Positions 1 through 8,100 are shown, numbered from the stretch's first letter. The stretch is DNA of 64,000 nt from Mesorhizobium sp. WSM4306 (GCF_007003975.1 NZ_VFTC01000020.1:1-64000); one strand, 5' to 3'. Notes: generated by a model from the sequence alone, not told the origin. Made by a program: numbers and translations.

Positions 1-34
1 GAGCGCTTGAAACTCGTACTGTGTCTGGACATGC

Positions 35-68
35 AAAACCCCCGAAGGTTGTGTCCAACTTTCGGGGG
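35..68 (-). terminator. Rho-independent terminator of the rpmH-rnpA-yidC operon
   Basis: Complementary arms at 39-46 (CCCCCGAA) and 61-68 (TTCGGGGG) extend inward through a G-T wobble and a GTTG/CAAC pairing to a 4-base loop, about 13 pairs in all. On the minus strand the hairpin is followed directly by TTTT (35-38). It lies about 45 bases past the yidC stop, as expected for an intrinsic terminator. Confidence 0.8.
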
Positions 69-111
69 TCAGTTCACGAGCCGGGGCTTTGTTGTGCGAG
101 AGGGGGTCCGG

Positions 112-1941
112 CTACTCCGCCGGCGACGGTTTCTTTTTGAACATCGCCGCCAGATTGTCCCACAATTCGATCTTGGCGCCCTGGCGCTTCATGATCACGC
201 CCTGCTGCAGGATCGACAGCGTGTTGTTCCAGGCCCAGTAGATGACCAGGCCGGCCGGGAAGGAGCCCATCATGAAGGTGAAGATCACCGGCATCCAGGT
301 GAAGATCTGCGCCTGCGTCGGATCCGGCGGCGTCGGGTTCATGCGCATCTGCAGGAACATGGTGATGCCCATGACCACAGCCCAGGCGCCCATATGCGGC
401 AGGAACGCCGGCGGCGCGAACGGCAGCAGGCCGAACAGGTTGAAGACCGAGGTCGGATCGGGCGCCGCCAGATCCTGGATCCAGCCGAAGAACGGCGCGT
501 GCCGCATCTCTATGGTGATGTAGAGCACCTTGTAGAGCGAGAAGAACACCGGGATCTGCAGCGCCACCGGCCAGCAGCCGGCGAGCGGATTGATCTTCTC
601 GGTCTTGTACAGCTCCATCATCGCCTGTTGCTGCTTCATCTTGTCGTCCGCGTATTTCTCGCGGATCTCGAGCATCTTGGGTTGCACCTTCTTCATGTTC
701 GCCATCGACGCGTAGGACTTGTTGGCGAGCGGGAAGAAGATGGCCTTGACCACCACTGTGGTGGCGAGGATGGCCAGGCCGAAATTGCCGAAGAATTTGT
801 AGAGCGTGTCGATCAGCCAGAACATCGGCTTGGTGATGAAGTGGAACCAGCCCCAGTCGATCAGGAGGTCGAACCGCTTGATATGGCGATCCTCGGCGTA
901 GGCGTTGATCTTGCCTACTTCCTTGGCGCCGGCGAAAATCTCCGACTCGATCGTCGTCGACTGTCCGGCCGCCACGGTGATTGCATCGGACAGGAAATCC
1001 GCCTGGTAGCTGTGCGCATGAGGCCCGGTAGGGAATTCGAAATAGGAATAGTTGGGCTGGAATGGCTGCTTTTCGGTCGGGACCAGGGTCACAGCCCAGT
1101 ATTTGTCGGTGATGCCGAGCCAGCCGTCGGTCGACTTGCCTGGCTTGACCTGCTTGTCCTTCTCGATGGCCGCGTATTTGTGTTCCTGCAGGCCTTCCGT
1201 GCCGGTGAAGCCGATCAGGCCTTCATGCAACACGTAGGTGCTGGCAACCGCCGGCTTGTCGAAGCGGGTAACGCGGCCATAATTGTAGAGCGATACGGGC
1301 GCCGCGCCGGAGTTCTTCACCGTATCGGAGACGGTGAACAGGTAGTCGTTGTCGACAGAGAAGGTGCGCTCGAAGGTCAGGCCCTTGTCGTTGACATAAG
1401 TCAGCGTCACCGGGGTTGCCGGGGTCAGCGTAGGATTGCCGGCTGCGGTCCAGACGGTATCTGCTCCCGGCACGGTGCCGGTCTGATCGATATTGGCGGC
1501 GCTGTAGCCGATCTCGGCGAAGTAGCCATTGGGCAAGGCCGCCGGATTGAGCAGGCTGATCTCAGGCGAGTCCTTGTCGACGGTCTCGGTATAGTGCTTG
1601 AGCTTCAGGTCATCGAGACGTGCCCCAGTCAGGTTGATCGAGCCCGACAGGCTCGGCGTGTCGATCTTGACGCGGGCAGTTGCTGCAAGGGCCTGTTCGC
1701 GGCTAGCCGCCGTTACCACGCCGCCGGGCGCGTTCGGAATGGCGCCGGGCGCCGCGGGCGCCGTCGTGCCGCCGGGGTTTGCGGCCTCGGCCGCCTTCTT
1801 CTGCTCCGCCACCCGCTGCTCTTCGATGCGCGTGGCTTCGGCTTGCCGCTCGCTGCGCGGCAGCACGTAGAAATATTGCCACAGCCCAAGGATCAGCACC
1901 GACAAGACGATGGTGATGTAGAAGTTCCGGTTGTTTTCCAT
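112..1941 (-). CDS. yidC: YidC/Oxa1 family membrane protein insertase
   Basis: Inserts and folds inner-membrane proteins, alone or with SecYEG. The 609-residue length matches Gram-negative YidC. An N-terminal signal anchor (about residues 8-28) is followed by an Ala/Pro/Gly-rich linker and a large periplasmic beta domain (to about 370). The conserved Oxa1 core follows, with FFPLANKSYASM and KMQQQQAMMELYKTEKINPLAGCWP, ending in the multi-spanning C-terminal segments. The position of the E. coli groove arginine appears to be Lys (VVVKAIFFP). The ATG at 1941 has AAGGG upstream and lies 14 bases after the rnpA stop. The rpmH-rnpA-yidC order is conserved in bacteria. Confidence 0.97.
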   Translation of the reverse strand: MENNRNFYITIVLSVLILGLWQYFYVLPRSERQAEATRIEEQRVAEQKKAAEAANPGGTTAPAAPGAIPNAPGGVVTAASREQALAATARVKIDTPSLSGSINLTGARLDDLKLKHYTETVDKDSPEISLLNPAALPNGYFAEIGYSAANIDQTGTVPGADTVWTAAGNPTLTPATPVTLTYVNDKGLTFERTFSVDNDYLFTVSDTVKNSGAAPVSLYNYGRVTRFDKPAVASTYVLHEGLIGFTGTEGLQEHKYAAIEKDKQVKPGKSTDGWLGITDKYWAVTLVPTEKQPFQPNYSYFEFPTGPHAHSYQADFLSDAITVAAGQSTTIESEIFAGAKEVGKINAYAEDRHIKRFDLLIDWGWFHFITKPMFWLIDTLYKFFGNFGLAILATTVVVKAIFFPLANKSYASMANMKKVQPKMLEIREKYADDKMKQQQAMMELYKTEKINPLAGCWPVALQIPVFFSLYKVLYITIEMRHAPFFGWIQDLAAPDPTSVFNLFGLLPFAPPAFLPHMGAWAVVMGITMFLQMRMNPTPPDPTQAQIFTWMPVIFTFMMGSFPAGLVIYWAWNNTLSILQQGVIMKRQGAKIELWDNLAAMFKKKPSPAE

Positions 1942-1955
1942 CGAAAGCCCTTGGC

Positions 1956-2309
1956 CTATCGTGTTCCGCTCAGACGGCGGGAGAGTTCGGCCTTCAACTG
2001 GCCGAACGGAATGGTAAGCACGTCTTCACGCCCGACGATGACATAGTCATTGCCGGGCGCCATGTCACTTGCGGCATGGGTGCGCACGGCTTCTTTCAGC
2101 CGCCGCCTGATGCGGTTGCGCACGACTGCATTGCCGACTTTCTTGGTGACGGTGAAGCCGACGCGCGGCGACAGACCGTCATTGCGGTCGAGAACTTCAA
2201 CGAGAAAAAGCCGCCCGCGCCGCTTTTCACCGCGGCGGACGGCCAGGAATTCCGCACGTTTCAGAAGCCGCTTGGGGTTTGGTCCCACTGGCTTGCCGGT
2301 TGCGGGCAA
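1956..2309 (-). CDS. rnpA: Ribonuclease P protein component
   Basis: Protein subunit of RNase P, which matures the 5' ends of tRNAs together with the M1 RNA. The diagnostic basic motif is RVGFTVTKKVGNAVVRNRIRRRLKEAVR, preceded by KRLLKRAEFLAVRRG. The start is uncertain. The open frame runs back to an ATG at 2405 inside rpmH, but the extra residues are Ala/Ser-rich and unlike RnpA. I prefer the TTG at 2309, which has GGAAG nine bases upstream and gives 117 residues, the usual family size. A GTG at 2288 is another option. It lies between rpmH and yidC, co-transcribed. Confidence 0.9.
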   Translation of the reverse strand: MPATGKPVGPNPKRLLKRAEFLAVRRGEKRRGRLFLVEVLDRNDGLSPRVGFTVTKKVGNAVVRNRIRRRLKEAVRTHAASDMAPGNDYVIVGREDVLTIPFGQLKAELSRRLSGTR

Positions 2310-2325
2310 CGATCTCGTCTTCCGT

Positions 2326-2460
2326 TCAGGCGCTGAGCCGCTTGCGGCCGCGGTTGCGGCGAGCTGCGACGACGCCGCGACCACCCTTGGTGGCCATGCG
2401 AGCACGAAAACCGTGCCGGCGCTTGCGGACGAGTTTGGACGGTTGGTAGGTACGCTTCAT
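2326..2460 (-). CDS. rpmH: 50S ribosomal protein L34
   Basis: A 44-residue ribosomal protein starting MKRTYQPSKLVRKRRHGFRA and ending in a GRKRLSA tail, with the ATKGGRGVVAARR segment typical of L34. It is very basic, as the family requires. It is the first gene of the rpmH-rnpA-yidC operon and sits about 115 bases downstream of a strong sigma-70 type promoter. The stop codon is about 16 bases upstream of the preferred rnpA TTG start, so the two may be translationally linked. Confidence 0.97.
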   Translation of the reverse strand: MKRTYQPSKLVRKRRHGFRARMATKGGRGVVAARRNRGRKRLSA

Positions 2461-2580
2461 TTGTTTTAATACCGCGGGGTGCGGCCCTTCTTGATTCTGT
2501 CACTGTGTAACAGGAGCTTTGCCGGGCCGGTTTTGGCGCGATCGAAACCGCGCCGGGACGAATGGCCCGAGCGTGAGCGG

Positions 2581-2609
2581 CTTATAGAAAGAAGGGTTTT
2601 GGGAGTCAA
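2581..2609 (-). promoter_or_regulatory. Sigma-70 promoter of the rpmH operon
   Basis: On the minus strand TTGACT (2609-2604) and TATAAG (2586-2581) are separated by exactly 17 bases, close to the housekeeping consensus. It is correctly oriented upstream of rpmH and implies a 5' leader of roughly 115 bases. The rest of 2461-2759 shows no further gene. Confidence 0.7.
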
Positions 2610-2759
2610 TCCGGCGTGAACTAACAGTTCATCGCCGCGCGAACGACCAGTTCGATGCGGTTTTATTGCTGGTACCATCGTCCAACGAAGGATGAAATTG
2701 GCAAAAAAGCCGCAATCGCCTAATCTCAACCGATCAAGCGTTTGTGAAGACAGGCCCTA

Positions 2760-4277
2760 ATGAGCGACTTTGCCCCCGCGGATGAAGGGACCGGCCCGGC
2801 GAAAGCCGATGCCAGCCCGGCGTCCGCTCGCCCTGCTCCGAGCCGTTCGGTGCCATTGGCGCGCGGCCTGTCGACCAAGCTGCTGTTGCTCACCATCGTC
2901 TTCGTGCTCCTGGCCGAAGTCCTCATTTTCCTGCCCTGGATCGCCAGCTACCGCCTGGCCTGGCTGAAGGAGAGGCTCAGCACCGCCGCCGCCGTGTCGA
3001 TCGTGCTGGTGCAGGGCGAGCCCAATTCGCTCTCGCGTACCGCCCAGAACGACGTGCTGATGGCGATCGGCGCCAAGGCGATCGCGGTGCGCGACGGTGG
3101 CGTCTCGCGCCTCCTGGTGGTGGCCGAAATGCCGCCGCAGGTCGACGAGCATATCGACATCGCCAATGTCGGCATGATCAAGGGCATGACCGGGGCGCTC
3201 GACACGCTGTTCTTCGGCGGCAAGCGCATGCTCAGGGTTTTCGGTCCGGTCGGCGAAAGCGACAAGGAATTCGAGCTGATCATGCCCGACTATTCCTTGC
3301 GCAACGCCATGCTGCGCTATTCGCGCAATGTCGCTTTCGTCTCGTTGCTGATCTCGCTGTTCACCGCCATGCTGGTCTATGCCGCGATCGACCTGATCAT
3401 GATCGGCCCGATCCGCACCATGACGCGCTCGATGCTGTCCTTCTCCGAGGCGCCCGACGATCCCACGCGTATCATCCACCCGGCCGCCCGCGCCGACGAG
3501 ATCGGCGTTGCCGAACGCGAACTGTCGCAGATGCAGGAACGGCTGCAAAAGATGCTGTCGGAGCAGAAGCATCTTGCCGATCTCGGCCTCGCCGTCTCCA
3601 AGATCAATCACGACATGCGCAACATCCTGGCCTCGGCGCAGCTGATGTCGGACCGTCTGCGCCTGGTCAAGGACCCGACCGTGCAGGCCTTCGCGCCAAA
3701 ACTGCTGCGCGCGCTCGACCGCGCCGTGTCCTATTCCGAAGGCGTGCTGGCCTATGGCCGCACCCAGGAGCCGGCGCCCTCGCGCCGCCGTTTGCGGCTG
3801 CGCCAGCTGGTCGACGACGTCCACGGCCTGCTCGACATCGAGGACGGCATCGAATTCGTCAACGCCGTCGAGCTCGCTTTCGAGGTCGATGCCGATTCCG
3901 ACCAGCTGTTTCGCGTGCTCACCAATCTGTGCCGCAACGCCGTGCAGGCGATGGCAGCCGACTCCGAGAGCGCGCTGGTGCGCCGGCTCGCCGTGTCGGC
4001 TGAGCGCATGGGCAGCGTCAGCCGCATCATCGTCACCGACACCGGTCCCGGCCTGCCGCCCAAGGCGCGCGAAAACCTGTTCGCGGCGTTTCGCGGTTCG
4101 GCCCGCAGCGGCGGCACCGGCCTTGGACTGGCCATCGCCCACGAACTGATCCGCGCCCATGGCGGCACGGTGGAGCTGGTCGAATCGATCGGCGGCCGCA
4201 CCACCTTCGCCGTCACCATCCCCGACCAGCCGGTCCGCCTCGACCAGGCCCGCAGCGGCCTGCGCCGCCCCGCCTGA
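2760..4277 (+). CDS. Orphan membrane sensor histidine kinase (HAMP, HATPase)
   Basis: A 505-residue two-component sensor kinase. There is a first membrane segment at about residues 38-60 and a periplasmic sensing domain of about 125 residues. The second membrane segment lies at about 185-210, then a HAMP region. The H-box reads SKINHDMRNILASAQ with the probable phospho-accepting His284; NHDMRN is less common than SHELR. The ATP-binding domain has an N-box (NLCRNAVQAM), G1 (DTGPGLP) and G2 (GGTGLGLAIAHELIRAHGG). No response regulator is adjacent, so the partner and signal are unknown. It is divergent from the rpmH operon. Confidence 0.88.
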   Translation: MSDFAPADEGTGPAKADASPASARPAPSRSVPLARGLSTKLLLLTIVFVLLAEVLIFLPWIASYRLAWLKERLSTAAAVSIVLVQGEPNSLSRTAQNDVLMAIGAKAIAVRDGGVSRLLVVAEMPPQVDEHIDIANVGMIKGMTGALDTLFFGGKRMLRVFGPVGESDKEFELIMPDYSLRNAMLRYSRNVAFVSLLISLFTAMLVYAAIDLIMIGPIRTMTRSMLSFSEAPDDPTRIIHPAARADEIGVAERELSQMQERLQKMLSEQKHLADLGLAVSKINHDMRNILASAQLMSDRLRLVKDPTVQAFAPKLLRALDRAVSYSEGVLAYGRTQEPAPSRRRLRLRQLVDDVHGLLDIEDGIEFVNAVELAFEVDADSDQLFRVLTNLCRNAVQAMAADSESALVRRLAVSAERMGSVSRIIVTDTGPGLPPKARENLFAAFRGSARSGGTGLGLAIAHELIRAHGGTVELVESIGGRTTFAVTIPDQPVRLDQARSGLRRPA

Positions 4278-4425
4278 GCTGAATCTCAACTCACCTTGAT
4301 CTGCCTGCGACAAAACTTTTGCCGGATCGGCTTGCTTTTCGGAAATTCAGTCGTTAGGGAACACGTCTCGTCGCGGCCGGTCGCCAGGACCGGCTTGCGG
4401 GGCTATGCAAGTCATGGCCTGTTGC

Positions 4426-4502
4426 GCGCCCGTAGCTCAGCTGGATAGAGCACCAGACTACGAATCTGGGGGTCAGGAGTTCGAATCTCTTCGGGCGCGC
4501 CA
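4426..4502 (+). tRNA. tRNA-Arg (anticodon ACG)
   Basis: Acceptor arms GCGCCCG (4426-4432) and CGGGCGC (4492-4498) pair fully. The anticodon stem CCAGA/TCTGG encloses the loop CTACGAA, giving anticodon ACG (reads CGN arginine codons after A-to-I editing). The T-loop is TTCGAAT, and a CCA end is encoded at 4500-4502. Its last 21 bases plus two flanking A residues are duplicated at 8078-8100, suggesting use as an integration site. Confidence 0.97.
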
Positions 4503-4504
4503 AA
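4482..4504 (+). repeat. Left 23-bp direct repeat (putative attL, inside tRNA-Arg)
   Basis: Runs from the T-loop of the tRNA-Arg gene through the acceptor arm and CCA, plus two following A bases. It is identical base for base to 8078-8100. The bases on either side of the two copies differ (T versus G before, T versus G after), so the repeat is exactly 23 bases. Confidence 0.8.
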
Positions 4505-4643
4505 TTTACGAACTGCTTGACTTGAAACCGTTTTCGGAAACATGGGCCCGAATAGCAGCGAAAATCGTCCACCTAAGACAGTTTCGAGCGGGAAGGTTTG
4601 ACCCTAGACGACATTGCGAATGGTCGCGCCAACCTTGGCGTGG

Positions 4644-6371
4644 CTACTCGGGAAGTCCAGCCAGCCGAAGGCTCTCAGCCATAAAGTCGCGATCCTCCTG
4701 TTTTCGAAATGGCTCGATCTCGGGATACCGGCCAATGGTCATCTCGGGCATCTCGGATAGTAGCTTCTCTATCTCAGCCTTCGCCTCACCTAGATGCCCA
4801 AGGCGTGCCTGGCACATCGCCAGATAGCCATGAATGTACCAAAACGGGTGGGCCTGCCGAGAAAATGCCAAGATCGCTTCATGATATCGTCGGAGCATTA
4901 GCAGAGCCATGCCTCGGATTTCCCAGTGCCATGTCGCCGGAATTGGATCGCGTTGAAGCAACTCATCCATCGTCTTGAGCGCTGTCGCGAAATCACCGTT
5001 TCGAAGAAACAACTCTGCCTGGTATGCCATCGCAGTGGCATTGGCGGGGTTTAGGCTGATGGCCCGTTCCAAATGGGAGGCTGCCAACTCGTATTGCCGC
5101 TTGAGAATCAGCGCCATTCCGAGCAGCGCATGGCCAGAGGAGTCGCCGTCATCCAAGCCTATTGCGGTTCGTGCGGCGGCCGCCATTTCGTCGAGCGTGT
5201 CCGCTCGCGCGGTTCCGAGGTATTGCACGTAGAACGTGGCGGCTCGCATAGCATGAGCAACGGCGTATTCAGCATCTAGTTGGAGAGCCCTCTCCACAAA
5301 TGGCATCGCCCGTGGAGCGTCGTGCTGGGCAACATACTTTTTTGCCAATTGAACGCATTCGTAGGCTGCCAAGCTCGGTAGGTCCCGCTTGCTCGCATCA
5401 TTGGCTATTGCCAACTGAAGTCGCGATTCGAGCGTGACAACGATGGTCCGGACAACTTCGTCCTGGACGACGAAGATATCTTCAACTTCGCGATCATAGC
5501 GTTCGGCCCAGAGTTCCTGACCAGTAGTGCTGTGGATAAGTTGTGCCGCCACGCGGACGCGTTTGCCGATGCGCCTCACGCCACCAGCTACGATATATTC
5601 GACATTCAATGCCTTTGCGATTTCCTGAGTACCAAGGCCCTTCCCCTTGAATGAGAAAGATGAATTTCGGGCAATCACGAACAGGTTTCGGAAGCGCGAA
5701 AGTTCGGTCAGAATGTCTTCCGCGATGCCTTCAGCGAAGTAATCCTGCTCCGGATCTCCTCCCATGTTGGAGAAGGGCAGCACGGCTACGCTGCCTTTGG
5801 TCCGCGTCCCCGAACCGTGCGCCATGGCGGCAGTCTTGGGCAACGCAGCGTCCAAAACGACATTGTACACGCGTATCGGCTGCTCGATGTTCTTGAGGCT
5901 GTGCTCGCCGGTATCGTCGAAAGCCAGTTCGAGCTTGTTGCCGACATTTTCCCGAACAGTAGCGGACACCGACACGCCGCCGGGCTTGGCGATAGCCTCG
6001 ATCCGCGCAGCGATGTTCACGCCGTCACCGAAAATGTCATCGCCCTCAACTATAACGTCGCCAAGATTAATTCCGATGCGAAATTGAATTGGGGGGGTAG
6101 CGGCGAGATTTCGCTCGCCCATCGCTCGCTGGATAGCCGCTGCGCATTCAACCGCGCTCACCACACTTGGAAATTCGACCAGCGCTCCGTCGCCCATCAT
6201 CTTGACGATGCGGCCGTGACGCGCGGTGACAGCGGGGTTGAAAGTCTGCTGCCAAACCTCCCGCAGCGCCGCAAGGGTACCTGCCTCGTCGATTCCCATC
6301 ATGCTGGAGTAACCGACAACGTCGGCTGCCAGGATGGCCGATAGTCGGCGCGTCGTCTGCTGTTCCGCCAT
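4644..6371 (-). CDS. Class III adenylate/guanylate cyclase with TolB-like and TPR regions
   Basis: A 575-residue signalling protein. Residues about 5-190 form a class III cyclase domain, with the metal-binding Asp in AADVVGYS and the second in KMMGDGALVEF. FRIGINLGDVIVEGDDIFGDGVNIAAR follows. Next comes a TolB-amino-terminal-like segment (SVAVLPFSNMGGDPEQDYFAEGIAEDILTELSR) that probably folds as a beta/alpha unit. The remaining 220 residues are tetratricopeptide-like repeats (for example AISLNPANATAMAYQAELFLRNGDF). This architecture is abundant in Mesorhizobium and Bradyrhizobium; substrate and input are unknown. It lies inside the tRNA-bounded island and resembles the cyclase at 8376-10121. 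Confidence 0.88.
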   Translation of the reverse strand: MAEQQTTRRLSAILAADVVGYSSMMGIDEAGTLAALREVWQQTFNPAVTARHGRIVKMMGDGALVEFPSVVSAVECAAAIQRAMGERNLAATPPIQFRIGINLGDVIVEGDDIFGDGVNIAARIEAIAKPGGVSVSATVRENVGNKLELAFDDTGEHSLKNIEQPIRVYNVVLDAALPKTAAMAHGSGTRTKGSVAVLPFSNMGGDPEQDYFAEGIAEDILTELSRFRNLFVIARNSSFSFKGKGLGTQEIAKALNVEYIVAGGVRRIGKRVRVAAQLIHSTTGQELWAERYDREVEDIFVVQDEVVRTIVVTLESRLQLAIANDASKRDLPSLAAYECVQLAKKYVAQHDAPRAMPFVERALQLDAEYAVAHAMRAATFYVQYLGTARADTLDEMAAAARTAIGLDDGDSSGHALLGMALILKRQYELAASHLERAISLNPANATAMAYQAELFLRNGDFATALKTMDELLQRDPIPATWHWEIRGMALLMLRRYHEAILAFSRQAHPFWYIHGYLAMCQARLGHLGEAKAEIEKLLSEMPEMTIGRYPEIEPFRKQEDRDFMAESLRLAGLPE

Positions 6372-6525
6372 ACCGATCCCACAGTCGATGGGCTGAGGAA
6401 TGTTAGACTGTACGAGCTATTCTTGGTGTCTGAAAGTCGAGATCTTGCTTTCGCGGGATCGCAGGTAAAAGTCCGGAATTGGCGCACTTGCGACTTTGGC
6501 GACGATCCCGCTGCTAGCACCTTGA

Positions 6526-6621
6526 GTGCGGGGACAGAATTTGAACCTTTGCCCGCTGTGACGCTTCAGATCGTGATCGAGTTCGGTCACTCTGCCATCG
6601 GAGCCGCTGAGCTAACCATCG
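6526..6621 (-). pseudogene. tRNA-like relic
   Basis: Read on the minus strand, a D-arm-like TTAGCTCAG...GGCAGAGT is followed by a long middle part, then a T-arm-like GGTTCAAATTCTGT and CCCCGCA. The T-stem has mismatches. The acceptor arms do not pair well, and no clean anticodon stem can be drawn because the D-loop and variable region seem to hold extra bases. It is either a decayed tRNA or a non-canonical element tRNA. The assignment is weak. Confidence 0.3.
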
Positions 6622-6630
6622 CCGCTTGTC

Positions 6631-6837
6631 GTGCTGCCGGGACGCTGCTTCGGTCTGGGCTTCGCCTGCGGAACCCAAGCTGCCGCACCAGCCGCGGCGG
6701 CTTTGGCGGAACAGCGCGGTGTGATCGAGATTGTCCTGGTCGGCGGCGTGCGCGTGCGGGTGATCGACTTCATCCGCGAGCACAAGCCAATCGCGGCAAC
6801 GGCCGAAACGATAGCCAGTAAGAGCCTTGGGTCATGA
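6631..6837 (+). pseudogene. Possible transposase OrfA tail (IS66-like), very uncertain
   Basis: A 68-codon open frame contains VIEIVLVGGVRVRV, which recalls the C-terminal segment of IS66-family OrfA proteins. The N-terminal helix-turn-helix half is missing and there is no ribosome-binding site, no partner orf and no visible terminal inverted repeat. It could equally be chance coding potential. It is recorded because the surrounding interval looks like decayed mobile DNA. Confidence 0.2.
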
Positions 6838-7048
6838 CTGCACGCTTACGAAGCACCGAGGCATTCTGTATCCGCTGGTGGGCCGCGAACGATGAAAGCA
6901 GGCAATTCTCCTACGCGGTGCCGCTACCCTGACGTTCGCCAGCCTAGCTTTTCAACGGGATGCCATCGCAACGATACGAATCGACCCATTGCATAAATTG
7001 GCGTAGACCGGAGCGACAAAAAGATTAGGCGGAAGTTGGGAGGAGGCA

Positions 7049-7879
7049 ATGGTTGATTACCATCATTGGCAACTCGACGGGAGCGCGCCGGAGCTTTACG
7101 AAAAATACCTGGTGCCGGCGATTACAGTAAAATGGGCAGAGGATCTCGTGGGGAGAGCCCAGCCTTGTGCTGGAGAAGATGTTCTCGACCTAGCCTGCGG
7201 AACTGGCATTGTCGCCCGCTTGGCAAGTCAGCGGATGGGCCAGGGACATGTCACCGGCCTGGACCTAAACAAGGGGATGCTGGCCGTTGCCCGGACCTTT
7301 TCCGGCGACGGAGCGCCAATCGATTGGGTTGAAGGCAGTGCGCTGGATTTGCCATTCCCGGCTGGAAAATTTGACTTGGTTCTTTGCCAATTGGGACTGC
7401 AATTCTTTCCGGATCAGGGGCGCGCGCTCAGCGAAATGAATCGTGTGTTGTCGCTGTCCGGGCGTGTCGCACTTAGCGTATTTAATTCGATAGAACGAAC
7501 TCCAGGTGCGAACGCGTTTGTACTGGCCCTTGATCGTGTTCTGGGGCCAAACTCATCAAGGATCAAACGCGGCGAACATGCTTTTAACGAGCCGGGCGAG
7601 CTTCGAGACTTGTTGATAGGCGCGGGGTTATCGAAAGCCGAAGTCCGCACCGTGGTACAGAAAGTCACGTTTCCATCTGTGCTCGACTATGTCCGTTTTC
7701 AGTTTTGTGCGACGCCTTTGGCGGCCCTGCTGGGGGATCTCACCGAGGACGATCGCCGGGAGACGATCAAGACAATCGCTTTGGAAATCGCAGGATTTTG
7801 TCATCCGGAGATGCTTGAAGGCGGGAGATTCTCTTTCCAGCAAGAAGGATACGTAGGCACGGCGTACGCTTCAGGTTGA
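7049..7879 (+). CDS. Class I SAM-dependent methyltransferase
   Basis: A 276-residue protein of the UbiE/Methyltransf_11 type. Motif I is VLDLACGTGIVARLA (residues about 45-60). An acidic residue follows motif II in VTGLDLNKGMLAVAR. The post-motif DLVLCQLGLQFFPDQGRALSEMNRVLS matches the LqFf.D...al.EmyRVLkpgG signature. The substrate cannot be told. The start is well supported by GGGAGGAGGCA immediately before ATG. Codon choice looks less GC-biased than in the core genes, in keeping with its place inside the putative island. It stands alone, with no operon partner. Confidence 0.85.
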   Translation: MVDYHHWQLDGSAPELYEKYLVPAITVKWAEDLVGRAQPCAGEDVLDLACGTGIVARLASQRMGQGHVTGLDLNKGMLAVARTFSGDGAPIDWVEGSALDLPFPAGKFDLVLCQLGLQFFPDQGRALSEMNRVLSLSGRVALSVFNSIERTPGANAFVLALDRVLGPNSSRIKRGEHAFNEPGELRDLLIGAGLSKAEVRTVVQKVTFPSVLDYVRFQFCATPLAALLGDLTEDDRRETIKTIALEIAGFCHPEMLEGGRFSFQQEGYVGTAYASG

Positions 7880-7975
7880 TCACATCAACCTCTCACCCTC
7901 TGCAGCGATTGCGAATGGTTGCTTCTGGTGTTGTGAAATCGGCCGCCGCTGCGGGCTATAGCGTATAAATGGCGG

Positions 7976-8065
7976 ACCCGGCACCTCGTCATAGATGCCG
8001 AGCGACAGCACGAAGATCAATCGCTTCACGCCCGTGGCCTGCATCGAGAGAGGCGCCACGAAGCT
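7976..8065 (-). pseudogene. Fragment of an NAD(P)-binding (atypical SDR/NmrA-like) protein
   Basis: The minus strand encodes a stretch including MQATGVKRLIFVLSLGIYDEVPG. This closely resembles the strand-4/5 region of NAD(P)H-binding epimerase-like proteins, usually ATGVKRLIFVSSLGIYDEVPG. Nothing upstream or downstream in the frame matches the rest of the family, and the Rossmann GxxGxxG part is absent. It is therefore an internal fragment of a destroyed gene. It ends 12 bases from the right-hand repeat of the island. Confidence 0.5.
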
Positions 8066-8077
8066 CCAGACTTCTGG

Positions 8078-8100
8078 CGAATCTCTTCGGGCGCGCCAAA
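8078..8100 (+). repeat. Right 23-bp direct repeat (putative attR, tRNA-Arg 3' fragment)
   Basis: An exact copy of 4482-4504 in the same orientation. Only the 3' part of the tRNA is present, with no 5' acceptor or anticodon arm nearby. This is the expected signature of the distal attachment site of a tRNA-targeting element. Confidence 0.8.

Larger units (their letters stand above)
6372..7048. other. Degenerate intergenic stretch within the island remnant
   Basis: This 677-base stretch contains no convincing intact gene. It holds a minus-strand tRNA-like relic (about 6526-6621) and a short plus-strand fragment that might be a transposase tail (6631-6837). The remaining 6838-7048 shows nothing recognisable except a strong ribosome-binding site (GGGAGGAGG) just before the methyltransferase ATG. 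Confidence 0.5.
4482..8100. mobile_element. Remnant of a tRNA-Arg-integrated element bounded by 23-bp direct repeats
   Basis: The interval begins in the 3' end of an intact tRNA-Arg gene and ends with an exact copy of the same 23 bases, the normal geometry of attL and attR made by a tyrosine-recombinase element. It contains a cyclase/TPR gene, a methyltransferase, a tRNA-like relic and gene fragments. By eye its GC content is lower than that of the flanking core genes. No integrase, excisionase or mobility gene is visible, so it is probably the decayed core of a larger island. The direct repeat is seen; the history is inferred. Confidence 0.6.

Noticed and set aside
7..2046. A 679-codon plus-strand open frame across the yidC region
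   Set aside because: It is the antisense shadow of yidC and rnpA: His/Arg-rich, no family features and no ribosome-binding site.
2757..4313. A 518-codon minus-strand open frame across the histidine kinase
   Set aside because: Antisense of a GC-rich kinase gene, with Gly/His/Asp/Gln-rich composition and no domain.
6631..6837. An IS66 insertion sequence
   Set aside because: Only a possible OrfA tail is present, with no OrfB/C, no terminal repeats and no target duplication. Kept only as a low-confidence fragment.
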